Assembly (NCBI GenBank): GCA_949283905.1
Contig: CASDUB010000032.1
Location: 1-9,916, forward strand
Reading direction: 5' to 3'
Origin: an uncultured Lachnospiraceae bacterium
Lineage (GTDB): Bacteria; Bacillota; Clostridia; Lachnospirales; Lachnospiraceae
DNA length: 9,916 nt
The number at the start of each line of letters is the position of its first letter. Within the stretch, counting starts at the first letter, position 1. The notes below the pieces were generated by a model that searched no databases, was not told where the DNA came from, and saw only the letters and a program-made list of their open reading frames with translations. Shown here in pieces: positions 1-8,039 of the stretch. Position numbers and translations under genes: made by a program.

Positions 1-1131
1 CACTTAAAGACTCTTAAGAAAAAAAATCCCGATATGATAATCGGTCTTTGCGGCTGTATGATGCAGGAAAAACATGTCGTGGAAAAAATCTCTAAAAGCT
101 ACAGACATGTAGATCTTATATTCGGAACATTTAATATCTATAAGCTTTCGGAACTGTTATATAAAGTTCTTACAGAAGATAAGATGATTATTGATATTCT
201 GGATAAAACGGAAGAGATCGTAGAAGAACTTCCTGTCGACAGGGAATATAATTTTAAATCAGGAGTTAATATTATGTACGGATGCAACAACTTCTGTACA
301 TATTGTATCGTTCCTTATGTAAGAGGTCGCGAAAAGAGCAGAGAACCTGAGGATATAATTGATGAGATTACAAGGCTTGCAAAAGACGGCGTGAAGGAAG
401 TTATGCTCCTCGGACAGAATGTCAATTCATACGGCAAAGGCCTTGATCCTTATGTGGATTTTGCCTCGCTTCTTCACAGGGTATGCAAGGTTGACGGTAT
501 AGAAAGAGTCCGTTTTATGACCTCGCACCCAAAAGATCTTTCTGACGATCTTATTGACGCCATGGCAACAGAGCCAAAAGTATGTCCTCATATGCATCTT
601 CCTCTTCAGTCGGGAAGCAGCAGGCTTTTAAAGATTATGAATCGTCACTACGATAAGGAAAAATATCTTGAGCTTGTAGAAAAGATAAGAGACAGAATTC
701 CTGATATTTCCCTTACCACAGATATAATAGTAGGCTTTCCGGGCGAAACAGAAGAGGATTTTAAAGAGACTCTCGATGTTGTCGATAAGGTCGGATATGA
801 CAGCGCCTTTACTTTCATTTATTCGAAGCGTACAGGAACTCCTGCTGCCGATATGCCTGATCAGGTGCCGGAAGATATTACAAAAGAGAGATTCGACCGT
901 CTTCTTGCCCTTGTTCAGGAAAGAGCAAGAGAAAGATGTGCAAGATTTGAAGGAAAAACTATGCCTGTTCTTGTGGAGCAGGTAAATGTACAGGATCCGA
1001 ATCTTGTTACAGGACGACTGGCAAATAATCTGACTGTACATTTTCCGGGAAAGCCCGAACTTATCGGTCAGATAGTTAATGTATATTTAAAAGAATGCAA
1101 AGGATTTTATTATATAGCTGAACAGGTGTGA
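1..1131 (+). CDS. miaB: tRNA-2-methylthio-N6-dimethylallyladenosine synthase MiaB (5'-truncated by window edge)
   Basis: This radical-SAM methylthiotransferase converts i6A37 to ms2i6A37 in tRNAs reading UNN codons, using S-adenosylmethionine and two [4Fe-4S] clusters. The reading frame is open from base 1, so the ATG at 34 is internal; 376 residues are present and roughly the first 90-100 are missing. Visible residue numbers count from base 1. The motif CGCMMQ (17-22) carries the last cysteine of the N-terminal cluster; its other two cysteines lie outside the window. The radical-SAM triad is C95-xxx-C99-xx-C102. GQNVNSYG follows, a wording typical of MiaB rather than RimO or MtaB. The last ~65 residues look like a TRAM RNA-binding domain. 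mutS starts 27 bases downstream, suggesting co-transcription. Function is inferred from family motifs, which are clear. Confidence 0.95.
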   Translation, partial: HLKTLKKKNPDMIIGLCGCMMQEKHVVEKISKSYRHVDLIFGTFNIYKLSELLYKVLTEDKMIIDILDKTEEIVEELPVDREYNFKSGVNIMYGCNNFCTYCIVPYVRGREKSREPEDIIDEITRLAKDGVKEVMLLGQNVNSYGKGLDPYVDFASLLHRVCKVDGIERVRFMTSHPKDLSDDLIDAMATEPKVCPHMHLPLQSGSSRLLKIMNRHYDKEKYLELVEKIRDRIPDISLTTDIIVGFPGETEEDFKETLDVVDKVGYDSAFTFIYSKRTGTPAADMPDQVPEDITKERFDRLLALVQERARERCARFEGKTMPVLVEQVNVQDPNLVTGRLANNLTVHFPGKPELIGQIVNVYLKECKGFYYIAEQV

Positions 1132-1148
1132 TATTTTACTGGAATTTC

Positions 1149-1153
1149 GGAGG
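1149..1153 (+). promoter_or_regulatory. Ribosome binding site of mutS
   Basis: GGAGG lies five bases before the ATG at 1159. It is a strong Shine-Dalgarno match and supports that start. It is much stronger than anything in front of mutL. Confidence 0.85.
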
Positions 1154-1158
1154 TTATA

Positions 1159-3783
1159 ATGGCTATATCACCAATGATGAAGCATTATCTTGAAACAAAA
1201 GAAAAAAATCCCGGCTGTATTGTTTTTTACAGACTCGGTGATTTTTATGAGATGTTTTTTGACGATGCGAAGCTGGTATCTAAAGAACTTGAATTGACGC
1301 TTACAGGAAAAGACTGCGGACTTGAGGAACGCGCGCCAATGTGCGGCGTTCCTCATCATGCCGCCGATGTATATGTAAAAAAACTTGTTGAAAGAGGCTA
1401 TCGTGTCGCTATCTGCGAGCAGGTAGAGGATCCCAAAACTGCAAAGGGGATAGTAAAACGAGAAGTTGTCCGTATAGTAACTCCCGGTACGATATTAAAT
1501 CAGGAGGGACTAGAAGACGAAAAGAATAACTATATATGCTGCGTCACCCAGATAGGTGATGAGTACGGTTTTGCAATTGCGGATATTTCAACAGGCAGAT
1601 GTATGATATCAGAATTAAAAAACAAGGGCCGCCTTCTTGATGAGATATATAAATTTTCGCCGGCAGAGATTTTGTGCGACGACGCATCATCGATAAGCGC
1701 CGTTAATTCCGAGGAAATTTCAAACCGTATTCAGACGTCGGTAAATAAACTTCCCGACTGGTATTTTGATGAAAACAACTGTGAAAAAATAATTACAGAT
1801 CATTTTAAAGGACGGCTTGAAGGCCTCGGGCTTTCAGATTTTCCGCAGGGCGTGAATGCGGCAGGCGCTCTTTTTCAATATCTTTATGAGACGCAAAAGA
1901 CGCAGCTCTCGCAGATGAATACGATAACTCCGTATGTGGCTGACAGATATATGCTGATAGACAGCTTCACAAGGCGTAATCTTGAGCTGACAGAGACAAT
2001 GCGTGAAAAGACAAAAAAAGGTTCTCTGTTATGGGTTCTCGATAAAACAGGAACCGCTATGGGCGCCCGTATGCTTAGATCTTTCATGGAGCAGCCTCTG
2101 ATAGATAAAGATGAAATAGAAGAGCGACTTTCGTGTGTCGAAGAATTATGCGAAAAGCCCATCGACCGCGATGAAATGAGAGAGTATCTTTCTTCCGTTT
2201 ATGATTTGGAGAGACTTATCAGCCGCATTGCAAATAAATCTGCAAATCCCCGCGATCTGATAGCTTTTAAGACATCGCTTCAGGTCTTGCCGTATATCCG
2301 TTCGCTGCTTGAAGGATTTAGCAGCGATCTGATAAATAAGATCAGAGAAGAACTTGACCCTTGTGAAGATCTTTCTTCTCTTATAGAACAAGCGATATCT
2401 GATGATCCGCCTCTTCAGATGAGAGAAGGCGATATAATCAAAAACGGTTTTAACGAAAAAGTTGATGAATTCCGCCAGGCAAAACATAATGGAAAACAAT
2501 GGCTTATCGAACTGGAGGAACGCGAAAAAGAGCGCACCGGAATTAAGAATCTTAAAATAAAATATAATCGTGTTTTCGGATATTATCTTGAGGTTACAAA
2601 TTCTTTTAAGGATTTAGTTCCCGAAGATTATATTCGTAAACAAACCCTTACAAATGCGGAACGATATACGACGGATGAATTGAAAAATCTCGAAGATATT
2701 ATACTTGGAGCTGAAGACAAACTTGCATCTCTTGAATATGATCTGTTCTGCGAAGTCAGAGAACATATTTCGGAAAATATTTCCAGAATACAGAAAACAG
2801 CGGCGGCAGTTGCATCTCTGGATGCGTTTGCCTCACTGTCATATGTTGCCATGAGGAACCGTTTTGTACGTCCTTCTTTAAATAATGATGGAGTGATAGA
2901 AATAAAAGAAGGCAGACATCCTGTTGTAGAGCAGGTGATACCGAATGATATGTTTATTCCAAACGATACATATCTGGATAATTCGGACAGCCTGATATCC
3001 GTCATTACAGGACCTAATATGGCCGGAAAATCGACATATATGCGTCAAAACGCTCTTATTGTTCTTATGGCTCAGATGGGCTCGTTTGTTCCGGCAGCTT
3101 CAGCCAATATAGGAATTTGCGACAGAATATTTACACGTGTTGGTGCTTCTGATGATCTTGCCAGCGGTCAGTCTACTTTTATGGTTGAAATGACAGAGGT
3201 TGCCAATATACTTCGAAACGCCACAGCGAACAGTCTGTTGATCCTTGATGAGATAGGAAGAGGTACAAGTACATTTGACGGACTTTCTATAGCATGGGCC
3301 GTAATCGAACATATTGCCGACAGAAAAAAACTCGGCGCTAAAACGCTTTTTGCGACTCATTATCATGAGCTTACAGAGCTTGAAGGCAAACTTGACGGCG
3401 TAAAGAATTTCTGTATCGCCGTTAAAGAAAAAGGCGATGACATAGTATTCTTAAGAAAAATAATCCGCGGCGGAGCCGATAAGAGCTATGGTATTCAGGT
3501 CGCAAGACTTGCGGGCGTTCCCGAAAGCGTATTAAAACGCGCTAAAGAACTCGGTGAGCAGCTTGTGGACGCCGATATCACTGCTAAAGTAAAAGATATT
3601 GCGCAAAACAATCAGGATTCAGAAAATGGCATAAAAACAGATCATACAGAGTACAGACAGCTTTCTTTGTTTGACAATTCAATAGAAAACGATGTCGCTG
3701 ATGAAATACGAAAACTTGACGTTGCAAATATGACTCCTATGGAAGCTCTTAATATACTTTACGAATTACAGCGAAAATTATAA
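1159..3783 (+). CDS. mutS: DNA mismatch repair protein MutS
   Basis: MutS is a cytosolic dimeric ATPase that recognises mispaired and unpaired bases and recruits MutL. At 874 residues it has normal full length. The mismatch-reading Phe-x-Glu is F29-Y30-E31 in GDFYEMF. The ATPase is complete: Walker A GPNMAGKST at 618-626, the signature region SGQSTFMVEMTE around 669-680, Walker B ending in D697-E698, and the switch histidine in THYHE (T733-H734). Near the C-terminus QLSLF (834-838) fits a beta-clamp-binding motif, and the last ~20 residues (MTPMEALNILYEL) resemble the C-terminal oligomerisation helices of the family. The start is fixed by a strong GGAGG and by alignment of the first residues with MutS1 proteins. 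mutL follows after 19 bases. No missing key residue, so an active MutS1 is expected rather than MutS2, which would carry a Smr domain. Confidence 0.98.
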   Translation: MAISPMMKHYLETKEKNPGCIVFYRLGDFYEMFFDDAKLVSKELELTLTGKDCGLEERAPMCGVPHHAADVYVKKLVERGYRVAICEQVEDPKTAKGIVKREVVRIVTPGTILNQEGLEDEKNNYICCVTQIGDEYGFAIADISTGRCMISELKNKGRLLDEIYKFSPAEILCDDASSISAVNSEEISNRIQTSVNKLPDWYFDENNCEKIITDHFKGRLEGLGLSDFPQGVNAAGALFQYLYETQKTQLSQMNTITPYVADRYMLIDSFTRRNLELTETMREKTKKGSLLWVLDKTGTAMGARMLRSFMEQPLIDKDEIEERLSCVEELCEKPIDRDEMREYLSSVYDLERLISRIANKSANPRDLIAFKTSLQVLPYIRSLLEGFSSDLINKIREELDPCEDLSSLIEQAISDDPPLQMREGDIIKNGFNEKVDEFRQAKHNGKQWLIELEEREKERTGIKNLKIKYNRVFGYYLEVTNSFKDLVPEDYIRKQTLTNAERYTTDELKNLEDIILGAEDKLASLEYDLFCEVREHISENISRIQKTAAAVASLDAFASLSYVAMRNRFVRPSLNNDGVIEIKEGRHPVVEQVIPNDMFIPNDTYLDNSDSLISVITGPNMAGKSTYMRQNALIVLMAQMGSFVPAASANIGICDRIFTRVGASDDLASGQSTFMVEMTEVANILRNATANSLLILDEIGRGTSTFDGLSIAWAVIEHIADRKKLGAKTLFATHYHELTELEGKLDGVKNFCIAVKEKGDDIVFLRKIIRGGADKSYGIQVARLAGVPESVLKRAKELGEQLVDADITAKVKDIAQNNQDSENGIKTDHTEYRQLSLFDNSIENDVADEIRKLDVANMTPMEALNILYELQRKL

Positions 3784-3802
3784 TTAATGGATTTGATTTA
3801 AT

Positions 3803-5713
3803 ATGAATGTGATTGAATTACTTGATCAAAATACAATAGATAAGATAGCTGCAGGAGAGGTAGTTGAACGTCCTGCGTCCGTAGTTAAAGAATTGATAGA
3901 AAATTCAATTGATTCCGGAGCAAATACGATCACCGTTGAGATAAAAAGCGGCGGTATAGAATTTGTCAGGATAACGGATAACGGATGCGGAATAGAATCC
4001 TCACAGGTCAGAAAAGCATTTTTGCGTCATGCAACCAGCAAACTGCGTCAGATTTCCGATCTGAGAACTATTTCGTCCCTCGGTTTTCGAGGCGAGGCAT
4101 TATCAAGTATAGCAGCTGTATCACAGGTCGAACTTATCACACGTTCGCAGGACAGTATTACAGGCGTAAGATATCAGATAGAAGGCGGAGTTGAAAAAAG
4201 CTTTGAAGAGATAGGCGCGCCTTTCGGCACAACGTTCATCATGCGCCATCTGTTTTTCAACGTTCCTGCGCGCGCAAAATTCCTGAAATCGCCTGTTTCG
4301 GAAGCAAATGCCGTAACTTCATATGTTGAGCAGCTTGCTCTTTCGCATCCCGATATTTCCTTTAAATATATGGTAAACGGAAATATCAAACTGTATACTT
4401 CGGGAAACGGAAATTTAAAAGAAGCGGTTTATTCAATATACGGGAAAGATGCCGTAAAATCGCTGATTCCGTTTGAATATAAATCTGATATTTTAAGCAT
4501 TTCAGGATTTCTCGGAAATGCCGACAGCTCACGCGGAAACCGCAGCTTTGAAATCTATTTTATAAACGGAAGATATGTGCGAAATAAGATTATTTCAAAG
4601 GCCATAGAAGACGGATATGCTGGAGTATTGATGCAGCACAGATATCCCTTTGTTGTATTAAACTTTTCACTTGATAAAGAAAAAGTCGATGTGAATGTTC
4701 ATCCCGCAAAACTTGAAGTCAGATTTTCTGAGCAGGAGCTTGTATATAAATATATTTCGGAAGCAGTTAAATCTGCAATTCACGATCATCAGAGCATACC
4801 GGCAATGAGTCTTGATGGCGTTAAGAAATCAGAAATTAAACCTGACTTAAAAGCCGATTTAAAACCGAATAATAAACCGGAGATTAAAGCTGTAATAAAA
4901 CCGGATATTAAATCTGAAATAAAGCCGGAGATTACTACAGGTATAAAACAGCAAATTGAACAGGGATTAATTAAAGAGAAAAAAGAAGATTATAATACTG
5001 CGGCAAAAGTTACGACAGATTCGGTAAAAAATGAAGTTAAAGATAAAAACAGATTTTCTGATATAAAAAGAGTTCCCGAACTGGTCAAAGAAAAGCAGAT
5101 CTCTTTATTTGAAGAAAACAGAATAACTCCTGAAAAAATAAAAAATCACAGGATAATCGGTCAGGTATTCGATACATATTTTCTTGTTGAGATTGAGGAT
5201 AAGTTATATATCATAGATCAGCATGCGGCTCACGAAAAGGTGTTATACGAAAGGCTTATTAAATCCGTAAGCGGACATAAAAAATATTCCCAAAATCTTA
5301 TGCCTTCCATAGTATTAAATCTTTCAATCAAAGATGCTTCTGTTTTATCGCAGAATATTGAAATATTTGAAAGCTTTGGATTTGAAATCGAAGAATTTGG
5401 CGATCGCGCATACAGAGTTACTGCCGTTCCTTCTGATTTGTATAATCTCAATGTAAAAGAACTTTTTACCGATATACTTGATAATTTGATGGAACCTTCT
5501 GCGGGAGAACCGAAACTTCTTCTTGAAAGAATCGCTTCGAGAAGCTGCAAAGCCGCCATAAAGGGGAATATGAAAATGTCTTTGATCGAAACGCAGAAAT
5601 TGATAGATGAATTATTTTCTCTTGATGATCCTTATCACTGTCCTCACGGACGGCCGACAATGATTTCGCTGTCCCATTATGAACTTGACAGAAAATTTAA
5701 GCGTATTGTATAA
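3803..5713 (+). CDS. mutL: DNA mismatch repair endonuclease MutL
   Basis: MutL couples mismatch recognition to strand nicking. The N-terminal GHKL ATPase is intact: E30 and N34 in KELIENS, DNGCGI at 59-64 and GFRGEAL at 94-100. The C-terminal domain has the metal-dependent nuclease motifs of organisms lacking MutH: DQHAAHEKVLYE at 472-483 (DQHAx2Ex4E type), SCKAA around C582, CPHGRP at 613-618, and the terminal FKR. The protein is 636 residues. The linker (~330-440) is low complexity, with ten tandem four-residue units (343-382), and holds QISLF (432-436), a clamp-binding-like motif. The ATG at 3803 is the first start after an in-frame stop at 3794. It matches the family N-terminus but has almost no Shine-Dalgarno sequence, so translation may depend on mutS. 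Mismatch-repair role is certain by family; linker function is unknown. Confidence 0.98.
   Translation: MNVIELLDQNTIDKIAAGEVVERPASVVKELIENSIDSGANTITVEIKSGGIEFVRITDNGCGIESSQVRKAFLRHATSKLRQISDLRTISSLGFRGEALSSIAAVSQVELITRSQDSITGVRYQIEGGVEKSFEEIGAPFGTTFIMRHLFFNVPARAKFLKSPVSEANAVTSYVEQLALSHPDISFKYMVNGNIKLYTSGNGNLKEAVYSIYGKDAVKSLIPFEYKSDILSISGFLGNADSSRGNRSFEIYFINGRYVRNKIISKAIEDGYAGVLMQHRYPFVVLNFSLDKEKVDVNVHPAKLEVRFSEQELVYKYISEAVKSAIHDHQSIPAMSLDGVKKSEIKPDLKADLKPNNKPEIKAVIKPDIKSEIKPEITTGIKQQIEQGLIKEKKEDYNTAAKVTTDSVKNEVKDKNRFSDIKRVPELVKEKQISLFEENRITPEKIKNHRIIGQVFDTYFLVEIEDKLYIIDQHAAHEKVLYERLIKSVSGHKKYSQNLMPSIVLNLSIKDASVLSQNIEIFESFGFEIEEFGDRAYRVTAVPSDLYNLNVKELFTDILDNLMEPSAGEPKLLLERIASRSCKAAIKGNMKMSLIETQKLIDELFSLDDPYHCPHGRPTMISLSHYELDRKFKRIV
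4829..4948 (+). repeat. Degenerate 12-bp tandem repeat (10 units) coding a tetrapeptide repeat in the MutL linker
   Basis: Ten consecutive in-frame 12-base units encode SEIK PDLK ADLK PNNK PEIK AVIK PDIK SEIK PEIT TGIK. The consensus is [P/S/A]-[E/D]-[I/L]-K. The closest units are at 4877 (CCGGAGATTAAA), 4901 (CCGGATATTAAA) and 4925 (CCGGAGATTACT). The units have diverged at the DNA level, so the array is old or under protein-level constraint. Because the unit is a multiple of three, gain or loss would change linker length without a frameshift. The region is probably a flexible or extended charged tether between the ATPase and nuclease domains. Confidence 0.85.
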
Positions 5714-5735
5714 GATAAAAATAAACTTTTACTGA

Positions 5736-5752
5736 AACGGAGCAGGTCTGTT
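5736..5752 (+). promoter_or_regulatory. Possible small hairpin over the miaA ribosome binding site
   Basis: In the 42-base mutL-miaA gap, AACGGA (5736-5741) can pair with TCTGTT (5747-5752), allowing one G-U pair, around a five-base loop GCAGG. The two purine-rich Shine-Dalgarno candidates, GGAG at 5739-5742 and AGG at 5744-5746, lie in the stem and loop respectively. The stem is short, so this may be chance; no U-tract follows, so it is not a terminator. Confidence 0.25.
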
Positions 5753-5755
5753 GAT

Positions 5756-6721
5756 ATGAAAAAACCTTGTATTATTATTGCGGGACCGACAGCCGTCGGA
5801 AAAACAGAGATATCGATAAAGCTTGCAAAAATAATAAACGGAGCAGTTATCTCAGCCGATTCAATGCAGATATATAAAGAAATGAATATAGGCTCGGCTA
5901 AGATAACTTCCGAAGAGATGGAAGGCGTGGAGCATTATCTGATAGATGAACTTGATCCGAAGGATGAGTTTAACGTTGTTGTTTTTCAGCAGATGGCAAA
6001 AAAGGCAATGAAAAAAATATATGACGAGGGAAAAATTCCCGTGATCGTCGGAGGTACGGGATTTTATATCCAGGCGCTGCTTCGCGATATAGATTTTACC
6101 GAAACCGGAAATATTCCATCTCTGCGCTCTAAATATGAAAAATTAGCTGCCCAATCAGGTCCTCAGGCATTGCATGACATTTTAAAAGAAAAAGATCCTG
6201 CTGCCGCTGCATCTATCCATTTTAACGATGTAAAGAGGGTGATCAGGGCTTTGGAATATAATGAGGAAACAGGAGGGACTATTTCAGAGCATAATGAAGA
6301 GCAGAAGGAAAAGGAATCACCTTATACATTCGGATTTTTTGTCATTACTGATGACAGACAGATACTTTATGACAGAATAAATAAAAGAGTTGATAAGATG
6401 ATGCATTCAGGTCTTCTTGAAGAAGTTACGCGTTTAAAAGAAAGAGGAATGACTGCCGATGATATCTCGATGAAGGGAATAGGGTATCGCGAGTTCTTTC
6501 CGTATTTTGAAGGCAACGCCACACTTGAAGAGACTGTTGAAAAAATAAAACAGGATACAAGACATTTTGCAAAAAGACAGATAACATGGTTTAAACGTGA
6601 AAAAGACGTTATCTGGTTTAACAGGCAGGATTATAATAATGACAATGGCCTGATATTAAAAGCAATGACAGAAAAATGGAATCAGATAATATCCGGTGCG
6701 TCTGAAAAATATAATAATTAA
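5756..6721 (+). CDS. miaA: tRNA dimethylallyltransferase MiaA
   Basis: MiaA transfers the dimethylallyl group from DMAPP to N6 of A37 in tRNAs reading UNN codons, giving the i6A that MiaB later methylthiolates. The 321 residues are the usual family length. The P-loop is GPTAVGKT at 10-17, followed by SADSMQIYKEMNIGSAK, where D35 corresponds to the catalytic aspartate of the family. PVIVGGTGFYIQALL, the KGIGYREF segment and the C-terminal TRHFAKRQ-TWFK block are also typical. The ATG at 5756 starts four residues before the conserved hydrophobic strand leading to the P-loop; no other start codon exists in frame back to the stop at 5711. Upstream purines (GGAGCAGG, 5739-5746) are a moderate ribosome binding site. 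The PLP-family gene follows within 20 bases. In Bacillus subtilis hfq follows miaA, but it does not here. Confidence 0.97.
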   Translation: MKKPCIIIAGPTAVGKTEISIKLAKIINGAVISADSMQIYKEMNIGSAKITSEEMEGVEHYLIDELDPKDEFNVVVFQQMAKKAMKKIYDEGKIPVIVGGTGFYIQALLRDIDFTETGNIPSLRSKYEKLAAQSGPQALHDILKEKDPAAAASIHFNDVKRVIRALEYNEETGGTISEHNEEQKEKESPYTFGFFVITDDRQILYDRINKRVDKMMHSGLLEEVTRLKERGMTADDISMKGIGYREFFPYFEGNATLEETVEKIKQDTRHFAKRQITWFKREKDVIWFNRQDYNNDNGLILKAMTEKWNQIISGASEKYNN

Positions 6722-6740
6722 GGTTAGAGAGAGTTACGAA

Positions 6741-8039
6741 ATGAGTGATTTAAAAAAGAGTTTTTATTCTACTCTCGGTATCAGTTCCGAGGTTTTTGAA
6801 TTTGGTGAAAAAATACTTAATAGTCTTAAAGAAAGATTTAACGATATAGACGATATCGCCGAGATGAATCAGCTTAAGGTTTTAAACGCAATGCAGAAAT
6901 GCAGGGTCAGCGAAGCATGCATGTATCCTTCTACAGGATACGGTTACAACGATGTCGGCAGAGAAACCCTTGAACAGGTATATGCACAGGTCTTTCATAC
7001 GGAAGATGCCCTTGTGCGCCCTCAGATAACATGCGGAACACACGCCCTTAATATTGCTCTTTCATCAAATTTAAGACCGGGAGATGAACTCTTATCGCCT
7101 GTAGGAAAACCTTACGATACCCTTGAAGAAGTAATAGGCATCAGAGAATCAAAGGGTTCTCTTGCGGAGTACGGCGTTTCGTATAAACAGGTTGAACTTC
7201 TTGAAGATGGTACTTTTGATTATGAAGGTATCAGAAAAGCCATATCTCCAAAGACAAAAATGGCAACTATACAAAGATCAAAAGGATATCTTACAAGGCC
7301 TACATTTTCAGTAAAGCAGATCGGAGAACTTATATCTTTCATTAAAGATATCAATCCCGAAATAATATGCATGGTAGATAACTGTTACGGAGAATTTGTG
7401 GAAACGATCGAGCCTTCTGATGTAGGAGCTGATATGGTAGTAGGTTCTCTTATAAAAAATCCTGGCGGCGGCCTTGCTCCTATAGGAGGATATATTGCAG
7501 GTAAAAGAGAATATATTGAAAACGCCGCCTACAGACTTACAACACCGGGGCTCGGAAAAGAAGTCGGAGCGACTCTCGGTGTAAACAGATCATTCTATCA
7601 GGGATTTTTCCTGGCGCCGACTGTCACTGCAGGCGCGCTTAAAGGAGCAATCTTTGCGGCAAATATCTATGAAAAACTCGGTTTTAAAGTTGTGCCTGAC
7701 GGTACAGAAAGCCGTCATGATATTATACAGGCTGTCACATTCGGAAAACCGGAGGCTGTTATAGCCTTTTGCAAGGGAATACAGGCTGCTGCGCCTGTAG
7801 ACAGCTATGTAACTCCCGAGCCATGGGCTATGCCGGGTTATGATTCCGACGTCATCATGGCGGCAGGAGCCTTTGTTCAGGGTTCATCGATCGAACTTTC
7901 GGCTGACGGACCTATCAAACCGCCTTATACAGTATATTTTCAGGGCGGCCTTACATGGGAACATGCAAAAGTCGGAATTCTCATGAGCTTACAGAAACTT
8001 GTAGAAGCAGGAATTGTAGATAAGGAACATTTGATCTGA
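6741..8039 (+). CDS. YnbB/aluminium-resistance family PLP-dependent protein (methionine gamma-lyase-like)
   Basis: This 432-residue protein belongs to the fold-type I PLP family annotated as 'methionine gamma-lyase family' or 'cystathionine beta-lyase family protein involved in aluminium resistance' (COG4100, YnbB). Visible signatures are STGYGYNDVGRETLEQVYA, the substrate/PLP-phosphate region TCGTHALNIALS, the aspartate in MVDNCYGEF, and the probable Schiff-base lysine K239 in GSLIKNPGGGLAPIGGYIAG. Such enzymes would cleave or eliminate at sulfur amino acids, but the true substrate of this branch is not established. I chose the ATG at 6741, preceded by a purine run GAGAGAG (6727-6733), over the GTG at 6696, which overlaps miaA and adds 15 residues unlike the family. 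Its stop overlaps the next gene's start in TGATG, implying coupled translation with the flavoprotein. Confidence 0.92.
   Translation: MSDLKKSFYSTLGISSEVFEFGEKILNSLKERFNDIDDIAEMNQLKVLNAMQKCRVSEACMYPSTGYGYNDVGRETLEQVYAQVFHTEDALVRPQITCGTHALNIALSSNLRPGDELLSPVGKPYDTLEEVIGIRESKGSLAEYGVSYKQVELLEDGTFDYEGIRKAISPKTKMATIQRSKGYLTRPTFSVKQIGELISFIKDINPEIICMVDNCYGEFVETIEPSDVGADMVVGSLIKNPGGGLAPIGGYIAGKREYIENAAYRLTTPGLGKEVGATLGVNRSFYQGFFLAPTVTAGALKGAIFAANIYEKLGFKVVPDGTESRHDIIQAVTFGKPEAVIAFCKGIQAAAPVDSYVTPEPWAMPGYDSDVIMAAGAFVQGSSIELSADGPIKPPYTVYFQGGLTWEHAKVGILMSLQKLVEAGIVDKEHLI

Noticed and set aside
19..26. A8 run in miaB as a programmed frameshift site
   Set aside because: The zero frame continues as normal MiaB and there is no sign of a useful alternative frame or a stimulatory structure.
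34..36. ATG at 34 as the start of miaB
   Set aside because: The frame is open to base 1 and the sequence before and after 34 is internal to MiaB; the true start lies outside the window.
776..985. Plus-strand 69-codon frame inside miaB
   Set aside because: It is an out-of-frame shadow fully inside miaB with no recognisable protein features.
628..1041. Minus-strand open frame opposite miaB, 137 codons
   Set aside because: It lies wholly inside a well-supported gene and its translation resembles no family I know; it is a shadow. The same applies to minus-strand frames opposite mutS, mutL and the flavoprotein genes.
1132..1158. Possible terminator or promoter between miaB and mutS
   Set aside because: The 27-base gap has no inverted repeat with a T-tract and holds mainly the mutS ribosome binding site.
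6696..6740. GTG start at 6696 extending the YnbB-family protein by 15 residues
   Set aside because: It overlaps miaA by 26 bases, has no good ribosome binding site, and the added residues do not resemble the family; the ATG at 6741 fits better.
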